64,000 nt of DNA from Leishmania martiniquensis (Eukaryota; Euglenozoa; Kinetoplastea; Trypanosomatida; Trypanosomatidae): NCBI RefSeq assembly GCF_017916325.1, contig NC_090166.1:1485228-1549227 (forward strand). The letters are read 5' to 3'. Below, in pieces: positions 38,807-48,936 of the stretch. Every line of letters starts with the position of its first letter. Positions within the stretch are counted from its first letter, which is position 1. The position numbers and the translations under genes were made by a program. The notes below the pieces were generated by a model. That model was not told the origin of the DNA. It ran no database searches and worked only from the letters and a program-made list of their open reading frames with translations.

Positions 38807-39949
38807 TGCTGCTTGCCGCGCACGCTGTATGCACTCGAAGATTGAAGGTGATTTCTTTTGACGTAGAAAGCGATGGGGGCTGCAACGGGAATCGAGAAGC
38901 GGAGGTGAGAGGGAAAAGATGTGAATGATGACACAGGTCTCCGAAGCGCCACGACGATTGCCATGGGCGTTGCTTGAGTGGGTGGAACCGGCCGAAAGGC
39001 AGCGCCGCGGGACGCTCAAGAGCAGAGACACCGTCACAGAAAGGCGCCCAAGGCTCCCATATGCCGAGCCCCTTTCCTCTGGTATCCCCCACCACCGCCT
39101 TGCATGCAAATGCATGGGGAACAGCGCTGCGTGACGCTAGGAGCAAGACAGCAGTGATGAACTCAAAGAACGCGCCTGCTGCCGTATCCTCTCTCCGCCG
39201 CCACATTAGTTCGCTCGTGCAGAAGTCTACCGTTTGGATGCTTAGTACCCGCGCCTGCGAAAAGGCCGCCGACGGCGCGGGGCACCCTCGTGAGCTGCGT
39301 CAGGGCCACGAACCGGCCTCTGTGGGGTGCCACTGAAGTCCCTTCTTTTCCGATATCGAAGTCGCCACCGTTAGCGACAGGGCACTGCGTCGGGGACACC
39401 TGCGCGTGCGTGTGCGCGCTTCACCTACAGGAGGAAGGCATGCTGTCGACGTGACTGGTACGTACCTCACACAGTCCCCACGCTCTCTACTATTGTGATG
39501 AGCTTGAGCCGCACCGAGGGAGACGTACCCCGATGGGAGCCCCTAGAATGGGAGCGTCGCCGAGGCGGCTTGCAAGGCGGGTATTGTGCAGAGCTTGAGG
39601 CAGAGGTGATGCCCAGCTGGCCACGTTGGCACATCGCGGTCACGTGTCTGTGTGTGTGTGTGTGTGTGCCGATGCTTTGCGCCATGCAATCAACCTGTGA
39701 GAGGCCCGGGTGAGCGAAGGTGTCGGCTCATGTGCGTTGTGAGGCGACGGAGAAGCACCTGACGGAATCTGCGACAAAGCCACTCGCACCGGTTTGCAGA
39801 GAAGCATGCACTATACCTGTGCTTTGTGGCGAGAGGCACGCACCGGTACTCGTTAGCCTTCCGTGGCACGCACCACGCTGCAGGCGCGATTCGCACTGGG
39901 CACGAGCGCCTTGGGGTGTTTGAGCGGCAACTAGACCTCAGTACTGCCG
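38807..39949. promoter_or_regulatory. Intergenic region with trans-splice acceptor for the insulysin-like gene
   Basis: The minus strand opposite 38889-38925 is pyrimidine-rich and is followed by GTTGCAG, with the AG opposite 38880-38881. Further right is a (GT)n run at about 39650-39667. No gene is recognised on either strand. Confidence 0.6.
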
Positions 39950-40603
39950 TCACCTATGCGACAGCGGGTCCTTGATGTGGATGCTTGCGCCATTCTCACT
40001 CCACTTGTACTCCACTTCCTCATCAGCATGAACGGAGTCGCTGCGGAAGCCGCCCGGAGCATTGAAGAGGGATTGCGAGGACGGAGCCTCCTGGACACCA
40101 AAAGCAACTCGCGGCACAGAGCCCTCCGATAAATCTTGATCAGGTGCACTCTCAAGGTGTCCGCTTTGCTTTTTGGTAGAGAAACAGAAGAGGAGCGCCA
40201 CACGAGCAAATATAAAGAGAAAGCAGCCAATCATAAAGAAGCGCAGGTACTTCTCGGTGTCGCCAGTTACATAGCCATCCGCCGTCGAGCCCGGCTGCTC
40301 GTAGACGTACATTCGCATCTTCGGATCCCACCCGCCCCCTCCACCTTGCTGCGCCGCCTGTTGTTGCTGCTCCGCACTATGCTTCCATTTCCCGTCCTTG
40401 ACAGTCTCGTACGCCTCATTCACCGCTGCAAATCGCGCTGAGTTGCCCTCCGCCCCGCTGTCCGGGTGAAACCGTAGCGCCAGACGGTGGTACGCCTTTT
40501 TGATCTCGTCCTTACTAGCGTCTGGCTTTACGCCAAGGATCTTGTAGGGGTCGAAAGGGCCGACGCCTGCCGCAGCCAGCAAGCGCGCAGACGTGCGAAG
40601 CAT
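39950..40603 (-). CDS. J-domain (DnaJ-like) protein with one membrane anchor, 217 aa
   Basis: ATG at 40603. The first 16 residues (MLRTSARLLAAAGVGP) look like a short mitochondrial presequence. The J domain covers about 17-72 with the HPD tripeptide at 46-48 (LALRFHPDSG), so it should stimulate an Hsp70. A Gln/Gly stretch follows (77-91), then one membrane span at about 120-141 (RFFMIGCFLFIFARVALLFC). The C-terminal 75 residues are polar and contain no known cysteine-rich or substrate-binding domain. The plan, N-terminal J domain then a single span, fits a type III J protein fixed to a mitochondrial or other internal membrane; the location is inference. A T-rich tract and AG opposite 40741-40742 give a plausible splice site. 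Confidence 0.9.
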   Translation of the reverse strand: MLRTSARLLAAAGVGPFDPYKILGVKPDASKDEIKKAYHRLALRFHPDSGAEGNSARFAAVNEAYETVKDGKWKHSAEQQQQAAQQGGGGGWDPKMRMYVYEQPGSTADGYVTGDTEKYLRFFMIGCFLFIFARVALLFCFSTKKQSGHLESAPDQDLSEGSVPRVAFGVQEAPSSQSLFNAPGGFRSDSVHADEEVEYKWSENGASIHIKDPLSHR

Positions 40604-41038
40604 GCCTGCTATCTGCTGGCTGCTCTGCTACGCACGCACAACCACGTGTGAGCTGCCAAGGAAGCCAAGGCCACTGTTGATGACCTGTATGGCTTTGCCG
40701 CAGATATCCCTATGGGAGAAGTGAGTGATCGTGCAGGAAACTCAAACAAACGACAAAGGAAGAGAAGACCAGCAGTGAGCGGCAGAGGGGACAACCCAAG
40801 ACATGGAAAAGAGGGGCGCTGTAGAGGAATACGTCACGCGACCCACAGGGGCTCAAAGCAAAAGTTGCCTCAGAACGCAAGCCACCACTGCACGTGGCAA
40901 CTGTGTTCACCACACGCATCAACGTTCACGAGCGGCATTTGGGAACCACTCAGCCCTGAGAAAAGGGTGTGGCGAACGTCGGAGAAAACAAAAAAACGCT
41001 GCCTCACATGGGCAGAATTGATGCTATTTCGTGGCTCG
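40604..41038. promoter_or_regulatory. Intergenic region with splice signal for the J protein gene
   Basis: Opposite 40743-40771 the minus strand is T/C-rich, followed by TTTGAG with its AG opposite 40741-40742. Nothing else is visible. Confidence 0.5.
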
Positions 41039-41605
41039 TCATGTGTGTGCGATCCTGTCGCTTCCTGCAGCTTGCGGTATGAGCGCGGGCGCCAAAGGGA
41101 AGTATTCAGATACCGCTCGCAGAAAAACAGTGAGCACGTCGCCTCGCTCCCCGTCGTATCGTCTGCAGCGCAGCATGTTTTCCGTGTCACAGGGATGCAT
41201 AAGCCACATGTGCTGGTCCAACTCTTGGCACCATGAGAAGCTCACTAGCGGTCGAGGCGACGCCTCCATCACTTCGGTCGGTGCAACCATCGACGGGGCG
41301 TTTAGAAAGCTGAGATTAGGCACCGCCACCCGCAGATCAGCAAGGCTCGTGTGAGAGGAGTTGTAGAAGCCCAATTGCGGTACCATGAAGTCGGCGTTGA
41401 AAAGAATGCACACCGTGGTGAGGACCGCATCTGCGCTCTTGCCAAGGGAGCTACCAAGATTGTAGGTCGCCTCCAGCCACTCCACAGATTCCCCAAGCAC
41501 GTCGCGCTTTGACCTGAACACCCACGGAGAGCCCGCGCACAGTTGGCGTGCGCCATGTGCAAAGCTTGCCCGTGTGCATTGCACCGCAGCAGCGTCCCTT
41601 TTCAT
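41039..41605 (-). CDS. Hypothetical protein, 188 aa
   Basis: ATG at 41605 (MKRDAAAVQCTRASFAHGAR) is preferred; the open frame to 41854 includes a leader with CT-rich sequence typical of a splice signal. The first 30 residues are basic with Ala and Ser, compatible with a mitochondrial presequence. The body is a mixed, folded-looking sequence (SVEWLEATYNLGSSLGKSAD, ADFMVPQLGFYNSSHTSLAD, LVSFSWCQELDQHMWLMHPC). No family is recognised and no membrane span or repeat is present. It sits alone between the J protein gene and a coiled-coil gene. It could be a fast-evolving mitochondrial protein; this is inference. Confidence 0.6.
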   Translation of the reverse strand: MKRDAAAVQCTRASFAHGARQLCAGSPWVFRSKRDVLGESVEWLEATYNLGSSLGKSADAVLTTVCILFNADFMVPQLGFYNSSHTSLADLRVAVPNLSFLNAPSMVAPTEVMEASPRPLVSFSWCQELDQHMWLMHPCDTENMLRCRRYDGERGDVLTVFLRAVSEYFPLAPALIPQAAGSDRIAHT

Positions 41606-42850
41606 CGACGGGTGATATGAGGAGGGACGGATACCTGGTGCACGTACTCGACAGCGGTCATGAACAACCCACGTCCGCCGAGAGATTATGGTGCTGGAGA
41701 CGCAGACACAGAGGAATGGGTGAGAGACAAAGGAGGGAGAAGGCGTTATGTTATCAAGCTCGCGTCCTAGACGATGTTGATACATGAAGACATCCTCAGA
41801 ACAGTCCACGTAACAGACAGCACAACAGAGAAAGGCACTGCTACTATTTGGCATGAGTACGTGGGGTGGCGCAGGGAGACAACACTACTGTCCGCTTCCT
41901 ACTCTCCCTGGCGCGAGTGCTCTTGTGCCACTCGCATGAGCATTGCATGGACGTCGTCGCCACCACAGATCGCGAAAGCGGTGGCAGCCACCAAAACGCT
42001 GCACACGCTATTCAGGACATCGAGCGCGGCATCACCATCAACGTTATCTACATGCAGGGGTAGCCCCTCTATTCTGTTTTTCAGGGAAGCCACTGGCCGA
42101 AAACCGTTTGCAGCACAACGCGTGTTGAGCAGAAGTGGGTGATTGAATACGGCCGCGCCTTTTATAACTGCAGAGGCAGCAGGCGAGGGTCTACAGTGAA
42201 GCGAAAAGGGGGAACAGCGAACGAGAAAGTGCACAACGATGGACAAAGCCCAAAACAAATGGGGGATGAAATGGGAGAAAGGCTACGGTTCGCGTGAGGC
42301 GACGAAGAGAGAGAAGGAGAAAAAGGGAGGGAGGGGAGGGGGGCGAAAAGGAGGAGAGAATCAGAGCGCACATGCACAATAGGAAAGGTGGAGGTAAAAA
42401 GAGGGGAGGGGGTGGCAAAAAAATGAGAATGTGTCCAAGAGCGAAAGAGAGAGAGAGAATGGGCGTGGCCTCGCCAGTTGGGGCGTTTGAGTGCAAGCAG
42501 TTAACGTCAAAACAAAACCGTGACACGACCGAAGAAGAGAGATCAATGAGCTAAAGAGGTGGCACTCAAGCGTTCAGTGATCCTCACCGAGCCCAGGTGC
42601 TATACGGGAGCACACTTCGAGCCACCACCACCCCATCAATGCAGGGTGAGCGTAGGGCTTCACGGTACGTGAAGCAGGAAACCTCAACCGATGAGCGCAT
42701 CAGCAAACGGGAGGGGGGTCACTGCTGTTAGCTACATCAGAAGTCCGCCGTCAAGCAAGATCGCAGCCACCCCGCAGAGATGTTGCGGCACTAACGCATT
42801 TCTACTTGCGGTCCATGCGCAGCGCCCACACAACGTCAAGATGGATTACA
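41606..42850. other. Intergenic region with an unusually long polypurine/polypyrimidine tract
   Basis: Plus 42304-42360 is purine with one interruption, and further blocks lie at 42380-42423 and 42441-42460, so the transcribed strand has nearly 160 nt of broken pyrimidine tract. This may direct splicing for the small gene at 41605, though it lies about 700 nt upstream. A stop-to-stop minus-strand frame at 41899-42258 without an ATG has protein-like composition (see findings). Confidence 0.5.
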
Positions 42851-45382
42851 CTAGAAGCAACCACACCTCGCCTTCTGCGGCCTGCCCTTAGCGCCCGCCG
42901 CAATTACGACTGGATGCGCCTCCACTTGATGCGCTTTGAGCTCCGTGTCGTTCGCTGTCACCCCTACGCAGTTCTGCAGCTCCTCTGCCCGTTTCTCAGC
43001 AGCCTCGCGTGCCGCATGCGCCTCCACGAGCACCCGTTCAAGCTCCTTGATGCGCTCCTCAAGTGTACTCGCGTTCTCGCCAGCAGCAGCTTCGATCGGT
43101 TCCGAGCGCGTCGCTTCGCCACTTGTCAGCGCTGGAGAGCGAGGCCGATGCTCCAACTTCTTCAGCAGTTGTTCGATTTCCGCCCGCTGCTCCTCAACCT
43201 GCCGCTCTGCCTCGCAGAGCGTGGCCTCCGCTTGCTTGTGAGACGCGACAAGGTCGTCGTATTTTCGTTGCGCCTCCGCGGTTTCCCTCTCCAAAGCCTC
43301 TACCCGATCCACCATCGCTCTCTCTTTGTCTTCCTGCTCCTTCTCCGCACTGGGCTGCGTTCGGTTCAGCGACATCTTTCTGGAGCATGGGCTCGACCGC
43401 TCGCTGGAGGCGTTGCGTGCCGTGAGCACCTTTTCCAGCTTGGCCACAGTGTCCTTCTCGTGTTGTTTGCTCGTCTCGAGGTCTGCCTGCAGGCGCACCA
43501 CGTAAGCCATCAGCTCACGAATGCGCTGGTCACTCGCTGCCTTCTCCTCCGCCTGACGTTGGGCCTCCGAGTCGTCTTTTGAGATCCGCTTCCGTACATG
43601 GCGCGGCGTGCGAGAATGCGGCGTTGGCGTGGATATCCGTGGGGTGAACTCGTCATCGCTCTGCTGCGGCTGCTGCTGCGCGCGGCGCTGCTGTTGAAGG
43701 CGCTCGCACCACGCCTTTAGAGAAGCAATCTCGCCCGCTGCGTTCTGCTGGCATGCAACGTTGTCCCTGCGCGCCGCAGCACATTCTTCCTGTGAGGCCT
43801 GCAGCTCCTTACGCAGCTGAGCCACTTCCGCTCGTGAAGTGCGATCATCCGCGCTGATGCCATGCGCTGCGAGCTGCTCCAACTGAGCCCTCGCCGCACT
43901 TTCCGCCTCGAGATCGCTCTTCACCTTCTGCAACTCACGCCTCAATGCGCTCTTCTCGACCTCATCCTTGTTGCGCGCCTTACGCATCTCCTCCAGGCTT
44001 TTCTCCGCCTCGGCTAGCTGCTTGTGACCCGACTCAGCTTTTTGCGTGTGCTGTGCTGCGGCACGCGACTCCGCCAGTGCCCTCTGCGCTTCTTTTTCAG
44101 CCATCTCGCGTGCTGCCTGCTCCTTCGCTAAAGCAGCCTTCACCTCCTCCACGGTAGCCTCAGCCTTCTCGCGCAGCTGCCGTTCCTTTAAGAGGTCGGC
44201 CTGCGCCTTTCGAGCGTCATCCACGACGGCCTTCAGCTTTCGCATGCTATCGGCCTCCTGTTTCGGGTCTGGAGTAGCCGGGGAAGATAGTCGCGCCTCG
44301 AGCGCCTTTGTTTGCTCCCGCAGCGCCGCCACCTCAGCTTCAGCGTTGATTCGCGCAGCCTGCTCCTTCTCTAGTGTGTCCATCCACGCCTGCAGCTCTT
44401 CCTTAGACATAAATGCGCGCTGATTCTCGGCCTCGCCGGCTGCCTTCTGCGCCAACAGCTCCTCATTTCGCATCCTTAGAGTTCTAAGCTCCTTCTCTTT
44501 TTGGACAACGTCCTGTGCTGCCTGCGCCTTCGCAGCTTCCGCCTTCTTCCTCTCTGTCTCAGTGGCTGTGAGCTGCTGCCGGACCTCCACTAGCTCCCTC
44601 ATCAACTTCTTTTCAGTCTCTTTGCCGGCAGCCGCGGCGTTCATTTCCTTGCGCACCTTCTCCTGCTCCCGTGCCAAATCCTCCTCGGCGCGCTTCTGGA
44701 GCCGTCGGGCTTGCGCGGCAGCCGTCTTGGCTTCCGCCAGCTCCGACGCCAGCTGCTTGCACGTTTCTTTCAAGTTTTCCTCGAGAAGCCGCGGCTGCAT
44801 GAAGGCGCGACGCGCGGGCTCTGCCGCGCACATGGCCTTACCCTTCGCCGGCTCATCCTGCTGGGCAGCGCGTTGAGTCCCGTCTGCCAGCACATCGCTG
44901 TGGAGACGGGGCACGGCGATATGCTCATCCTTGCGCCGCGCATTCCCCGTAACGTCGCGGCTTCGCAGCATATCCTCGGTGGCGCGCTGGTGCCACTGGT
45001 CTGCGCCGTTGCTTTCTCGTCTCGCCTCTTCCGCCTCTCGTTGCAGCAGCTCCGCGATCTCCTGCTCCGTCATGTACTTTAGGCGCTCGACCCGCTCGCG
45101 ATCGTGAAGCTCGACCCAGGTGTCGTGCTCCTCTCGGAGCAGCTTTGAGCGCTCCGCCCGCTCCCGCTCCTCCTGCATGTACCGTATGACGCGCTGCTTT
45201 CGCAGGAACTCGTCGAGCGACTGCACCTCATCACGCACGCTGGAGCGCCGACTGAAGCGGCTGCTAAAGTGCGAGCTCGTAACGCTTCCATGGCGGCTGC
45301 GTTCACAGGAGTTGTCGGCATGGGAGGGACCCGTAGTGTCAGCCCCAACCTCCACGCTGGTTTCTTCACGAAGCACAGACAT
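42851..45382 (-). CDS. Long coiled-coil protein ending in a CaaX-like tail, 843 aa
   Basis: ATG at 45382 (MSVLREETSVEVGADTTG). The first 55 residues are Ser/Arg-rich. From about 55 almost to the C-terminus the protein is continuous alpha-helical coiled coil, rich in Glu, Lys, Arg, Ala and Gln (for example QRREAEEARRESNG-like runs), with Ser/Pro breaks near 600 (ISTPTPHSRTPRHVRKR) and 685. It ends KARCGCF, where Cys at position -4 makes a possible, if atypical, CaaX prenylation box; a second Cys at -2 may be palmitoylated. The sequence resembles kinetoplastid cytoskeletal or myosin-tail-like proteins, but general coiled-coil similarity prevents a family call. A membrane-attached filament or tether is one reading, unproven. 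Confidence 0.8.
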   Translation of the reverse strand: MSVLREETSVEVGADTTGPSHADNSCERSRHGSVTSSHFSSRFSRRSSVRDEVQSLDEFLRKQRVIRYMQEERERAERSKLLREEHDTWVELHDRERVERLKYMTEQEIAELLQREAEEARRESNGADQWHQRATEDMLRSRDVTGNARRKDEHIAVPRLHSDVLADGTQRAAQQDEPAKGKAMCAAEPARRAFMQPRLLEENLKETCKQLASELAEAKTAAAQARRLQKRAEEDLAREQEKVRKEMNAAAAGKETEKKLMRELVEVRQQLTATETERKKAEAAKAQAAQDVVQKEKELRTLRMRNEELLAQKAAGEAENQRAFMSKEELQAWMDTLEKEQAARINAEAEVAALREQTKALEARLSSPATPDPKQEADSMRKLKAVVDDARKAQADLLKERQLREKAEATVEEVKAALAKEQAAREMAEKEAQRALAESRAAAQHTQKAESGHKQLAEAEKSLEEMRKARNKDEVEKSALRRELQKVKSDLEAESAARAQLEQLAAHGISADDRTSRAEVAQLRKELQASQEECAAARRDNVACQQNAAGEIASLKAWCERLQQQRRAQQQPQQSDDEFTPRISTPTPHSRTPRHVRKRISKDDSEAQRQAEEKAASDQRIRELMAYVVRLQADLETSKQHEKDTVAKLEKVLTARNASSERSSPCSRKMSLNRTQPSAEKEQEDKERAMVDRVEALERETAEAQRKYDDLVASHKQAEATLCEAERQVEEQRAEIEQLLKKLEHRPRSPALTSGEATRSEPIEAAAGENASTLEERIKELERVLVEAHAAREAAEKRAEELQNCVGVTANDTELKAHQVEAHPVVIAAGAKGRPQKARCGCF

Positions 45383-46329
45383 GAGAAAGGGAACGCCACG
45401 GCTCCAGCAGAGAGTCTAGCAAGCGAAAAGGTATCGCTGCCAGCGCAGGGAACGAGACGCCGTCGCCGTTGACGTGTGACTCTCAGAAAACGTGGCAAGC
45501 GTCACTGGCTGTTTGCCGCACAATTGCCGTAAGAACAAAGTGTGAAAATGATGAGCCCGTATAAGACAGAGGAGGGGTGTAGTAATCGACATGCAGGGGC
45601 CTCGCGGGGGGGGGGGGCAGACCCTCACAAAGAAAGCAGGGCACCTAAACCCCATTTCCACGGCCGGTGTCCTCTCTTTTTTGGCAGCAAGAGTCGCAAA
45701 GACACACACTTCAGTGTCATGTGCGGTACGATGGGCGCCGCTTATCACACTTTTGCTCCCTTTTAACGCTTTTTGTTGTTGCTGTTTCTCAGCAGGAAAT
45801 CCTGAGTGAAAGTAAATGATGAGGCAGCGATAACCAATGAGCAAGAAACCGGAACGGCTCCGTCAGTGTAGGCCGCAGAGCACCCGCGACCCTCCCTTTC
45901 ATTTCCTCTCGCTCTCCTCATTTCATCCTGACGCCTGTCCTTCACCCCGTCCCCACCCTCTCCGGACTGCAACGCGAGGACACACAAACGAAACCAGCGG
46001 CTGCGGGGTAGCGTGAAGAGGGACAAGGACCGATCGTCGTCACTTCGCCCCATACTCGCCATGGAAAAAGAAAGACGTAAACGATGGGCGCTAAGATATG
46101 AACACATCCACTCACATTCACACATGCGCTAGGCACTACGCCTTCCGCTGAGGCGCCAGCAACCACATCCGTACGGGCGTGGGAGGCCCCAACGTTTACT
46201 GCCACATATCCTCGCGGGGCACACACAACTCCTCTGTCGAAAAATATCAGCCGGGGAGGAAAGACACGCGCCCTTCCACCAGAGTGGCTAACACCGCAAA
46301 AGTTGGACAAGTCGTGCACTCACTCGCTC
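45383..46329. other. Intergenic region with a G12 run
   Basis: A run of 12 G lies at 45606-45617 on plus (C12 on the transcribed strand). Pyrimidine-rich minus-strand sequence is less clear here than before other genes. No coding region is supported. Confidence 0.45.
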
Positions 46330-48078
46330 TCAGTCCCTCTTGCGACACTCCAGCTTTTCTTTGATGGCACGCATCTTCCTTTCGTACTCAGCCTTCGACA
46401 CCTTCATACGGCGCACGAGCTCCGCTTGCATTCCTCCCGCCTCGCGAACTTGATCGCCGTAGCGCTTGCGCATGTGTGGTTCCTCCACGACAACCTCAAA
46501 TGCCTTCGCAGCCGCGTGAGAGACCACAGCCACCACGAGCACCACCGGACTGCCAGACAAGAGTGCGATGCCGTAGTAAGCCGACATTCCGAGCGACGAG
46601 TCCGGGTTGTTGAGATAGCGGTAGATGCCACTGTAGTTCAGCTTCGCCGGGACATCTTCAATGAAGAAGTCACCGTAGAAGTAGCCGTAGTCGCCAATGG
46701 CCTCGTACACACTCCAGCTCACATACGCGTTGATGCCGACAAGCAGCATGCCCACAATCATCACGAAGCAGCGTGCCTCGCCGCTGCCGAACAGCGGCAT
46801 CGTCCAGGTAAAGTACTTGACGGCACATAGGCAGTAGGATAGGTTGGTGATTGTCACACTGGCATTGTAGATGCGCTTCCAGTTGCCAAAGGCGGCCTGC
46901 GGCGAGGCGTAGTGGCGGGAGAACCACTTCTCGGTGGACTCTCGCCTAAGGAGGTAGCCAAGGAAGCCGTTGTGAAAAACTCGCCAGGCAATCACATGAA
47001 GGGCGTAAACCCATGCCGGGAGAGGCAGCAGCAGCGTCGCCAGCAGATAAATGATCGTCAAGGCTAGAAGCAGGTCGCTGGCGCGGAAGATGTCGAAGTG
47101 CATGAGCACCACGAGCTCGTTGTGCTCTAGATAAGCCTCCCTGCCATTCCCGTACAGCACCTCATTCCGCTGCTGTTCTTCCGCCGTCGGTGACGACAGC
47201 ACATTATACGTGCGGTCAATGTGCGGGTTCTCGACAAACACCAGGAACGCCAGTTGGCACAGGTGCCCAAAGACGCTCATGTAGAAGAGCGTATAGGACT
47301 TGGTCATGACCGGCACCCCGTACATGAAGGCGTAGCCGACCGTGTACATCGGATGCGGGAACATTTGAAAGATGCCGTCAAAGGTCAGGTTTTTGTCGAG
47401 AAGGAAAAAAAAGTCGCCCCAGTACCACGCGAAGTCGCCCACGACGCGATGCGCGTCTGCCTTGCTCCAGAGTGCAAACGCAATGGAGGCGCAGCCAAAC
47501 ACAACGCACAACACATCCACAGGGGACCTGAGGCTCACCCGCCCGCAGCAGACCACAGACAGCACGCAGTACGAGACAAGGTCGTTGGCGAGGATGACAT
47601 TCTCAATCTGGCGAAACAGCATCCACGCATTGAACTCGTCTGGAAACGAGGACACACTGTACACGGTGTTGTCCTCAAAGACAACGCACGCCTCCAGAAG
47701 GCGTCGCATGAGCGGGTAGTCTTTGATCATGCGACGGTAAAACTTGAGGAAGGCGCCGTGACGTGATTGGTAGTGCAGAATGGCTCCGATGCCGATGTTA
47801 TACGCGAGTCGCCAAATAGCAAACTGAGCGCAGAAAAACCACATGGGCAGCATGTGCGTGAAGTAGAGAAGCCCCGTCATCCCAACGGCTAAAGAGGTCC
47901 CAGTCCAGATAAGCGTCGCCGGACTCTGCCACGATTTCGGTTTTAAGAGAGAATCCAGCACCGACATGGTGTCCGGAACGCGGAACCGGGTGCCGTCGTG
48001 CAGCAGGCCATAACTCCCCTCAAGGTCGGAAGAGGTGGTGGGCACCTTTTCGTTCCCAGACGCGCCTCTCGAAGGCAT
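46330..48078 (-). CDS. Two-domain phosphatidylethanolamine N-methyltransferase (Cho2/PEM type), 582 aa
   Basis: Start ATG 48078 (MPSRGASGNEKVPTTSSDLE); the open frame to 48180 is leader. At least ten hydrophobic spans are visible. Two related blocks carry the phospholipid-methyltransferase signature: WYWGDFFFLLDKNLTFDGIF with MFPHPMYTVGYAFMYGVPV in the N-terminal half, and GYFYGDFFIEDVPAKLNYSG with IYRYLNNPDSSLGMSAYYGI in the C-terminal half. Each is followed by a conserved Glu-Pro/Asn-Pro helix (FVENPHIDRTYNVL and VVEEPHMRKRYGD). This duplicated plan is that of yeast Cho2, which methylates phosphatidylethanolamine with SAM on the route to phosphatidylcholine in the ER. Leishmania has two PEM genes; from memory one maps to this chromosome. 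Substrate order (PE against methylated PE) cannot be told from sequence. The C-terminal tail is Lys/Arg-rich coiled coil. Confidence 0.92.
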   Translation of the reverse strand: MPSRGASGNEKVPTTSSDLEGSYGLLHDGTRFRVPDTMSVLDSLLKPKSWQSPATLIWTGTSLAVGMTGLLYFTHMLPMWFFCAQFAIWRLAYNIGIGAILHYQSRHGAFLKFYRRMIKDYPLMRRLLEACVVFEDNTVYSVSSFPDEFNAWMLFRQIENVILANDLVSYCVLSVVCCGRVSLRSPVDVLCVVFGCASIAFALWSKADAHRVVGDFAWYWGDFFFLLDKNLTFDGIFQMFPHPMYTVGYAFMYGVPVMTKSYTLFYMSVFGHLCQLAFLVFVENPHIDRTYNVLSSPTAEEQQRNEVLYGNGREAYLEHNELVVLMHFDIFRASDLLLALTIIYLLATLLLPLPAWVYALHVIAWRVFHNGFLGYLLRRESTEKWFSRHYASPQAAFGNWKRIYNASVTITNLSYCLCAVKYFTWTMPLFGSGEARCFVMIVGMLLVGINAYVSWSVYEAIGDYGYFYGDFFIEDVPAKLNYSGIYRYLNNPDSSLGMSAYYGIALLSGSPVVLVVAVVSHAAAKAFEVVVEEPHMRKRYGDQVREAGGMQAELVRRMKVSKAEYERKMRAIKEKLECRKRD

Positions 48079-48936
48079 CTTGGCGTGTCTTTGAGTGAGA
48101 GTGTGTGGCTGTAAGGATGTGTGGGTGTGACTGCATGCATCGATGACAAGCGATAAAGAAAGTGGTACGTGACGCACCAAATAGAAAAACGTGAAAGTCA
48201 GCGACTTCTTCTGGTTGATGGAAACGAACGCTAACGCGGAATCTGTGATTAGGACGTCGATCGCGCTGGGCCGCTGAAGAGAGGTGAAAATCAGCTGAGA
48301 ACGTTACTCTACACGGTGGGATGATCTTGATGGAGGAATACCCCAGCAGGCAACCAACCGCTTCGCCACGGAAAGAACGGGCGTCGACCACGCCAGCCAG
48401 CAAAGAAAAAACCAATAGGGTCAGAAAACGGCAAAGAGCGAGAAGCGAGGACAAGCAAGTGAAGAAACGTATACGTTATACTGCAATGCGTGAGAAGCAC
48501 ACCGCGAGGCGTGCGCTTGTTGCCTATCTGAAACGTCGTACCGGCCTTCAACGCAAGCCGCAGCCCACATCGAAATAGGGGCTCCACGCTACATGCCTAT
48601 GGCGTGAAGCAGATGGGAAGCGCACAGCCTCCACTTGCTTAACCTGTTCGCGCGCTGCGACTCTTGCCAAGATGTGTACTCTCCATGTGTGTCACCCACG
48701 CCATTCTTGGAGCCATGCCCGATGCGGTGGGCACAGTCCACACAAGCGCGCTCGTCACGCCCGTGCCAGGCACCCAGTCATTCCACACAAAGCCACACGA
48801 CGGAGAAGAGGGAAACGGGAGGGGGGCGAAGGTGAATGGCGGCAAGGGGAGAGAGAAAAAGAAGACCAAAAGATCGTTCTGAGTGAAGACCTCCCAGCAA
48901 ACACCGAAGGCAACACAAAACGACAGCCTCTAGAGA
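48079..48936. other. Intergenic region
   Basis: Minus-strand leader of the methyltransferase gene and 3' UTR of the carboxylase. Purine-rich plus-strand sequence at 48400-48470 gives a T/C-rich tract on the transcribed strand. A further purine block is at 48800-48870. No gene is seen. Confidence 0.45.
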
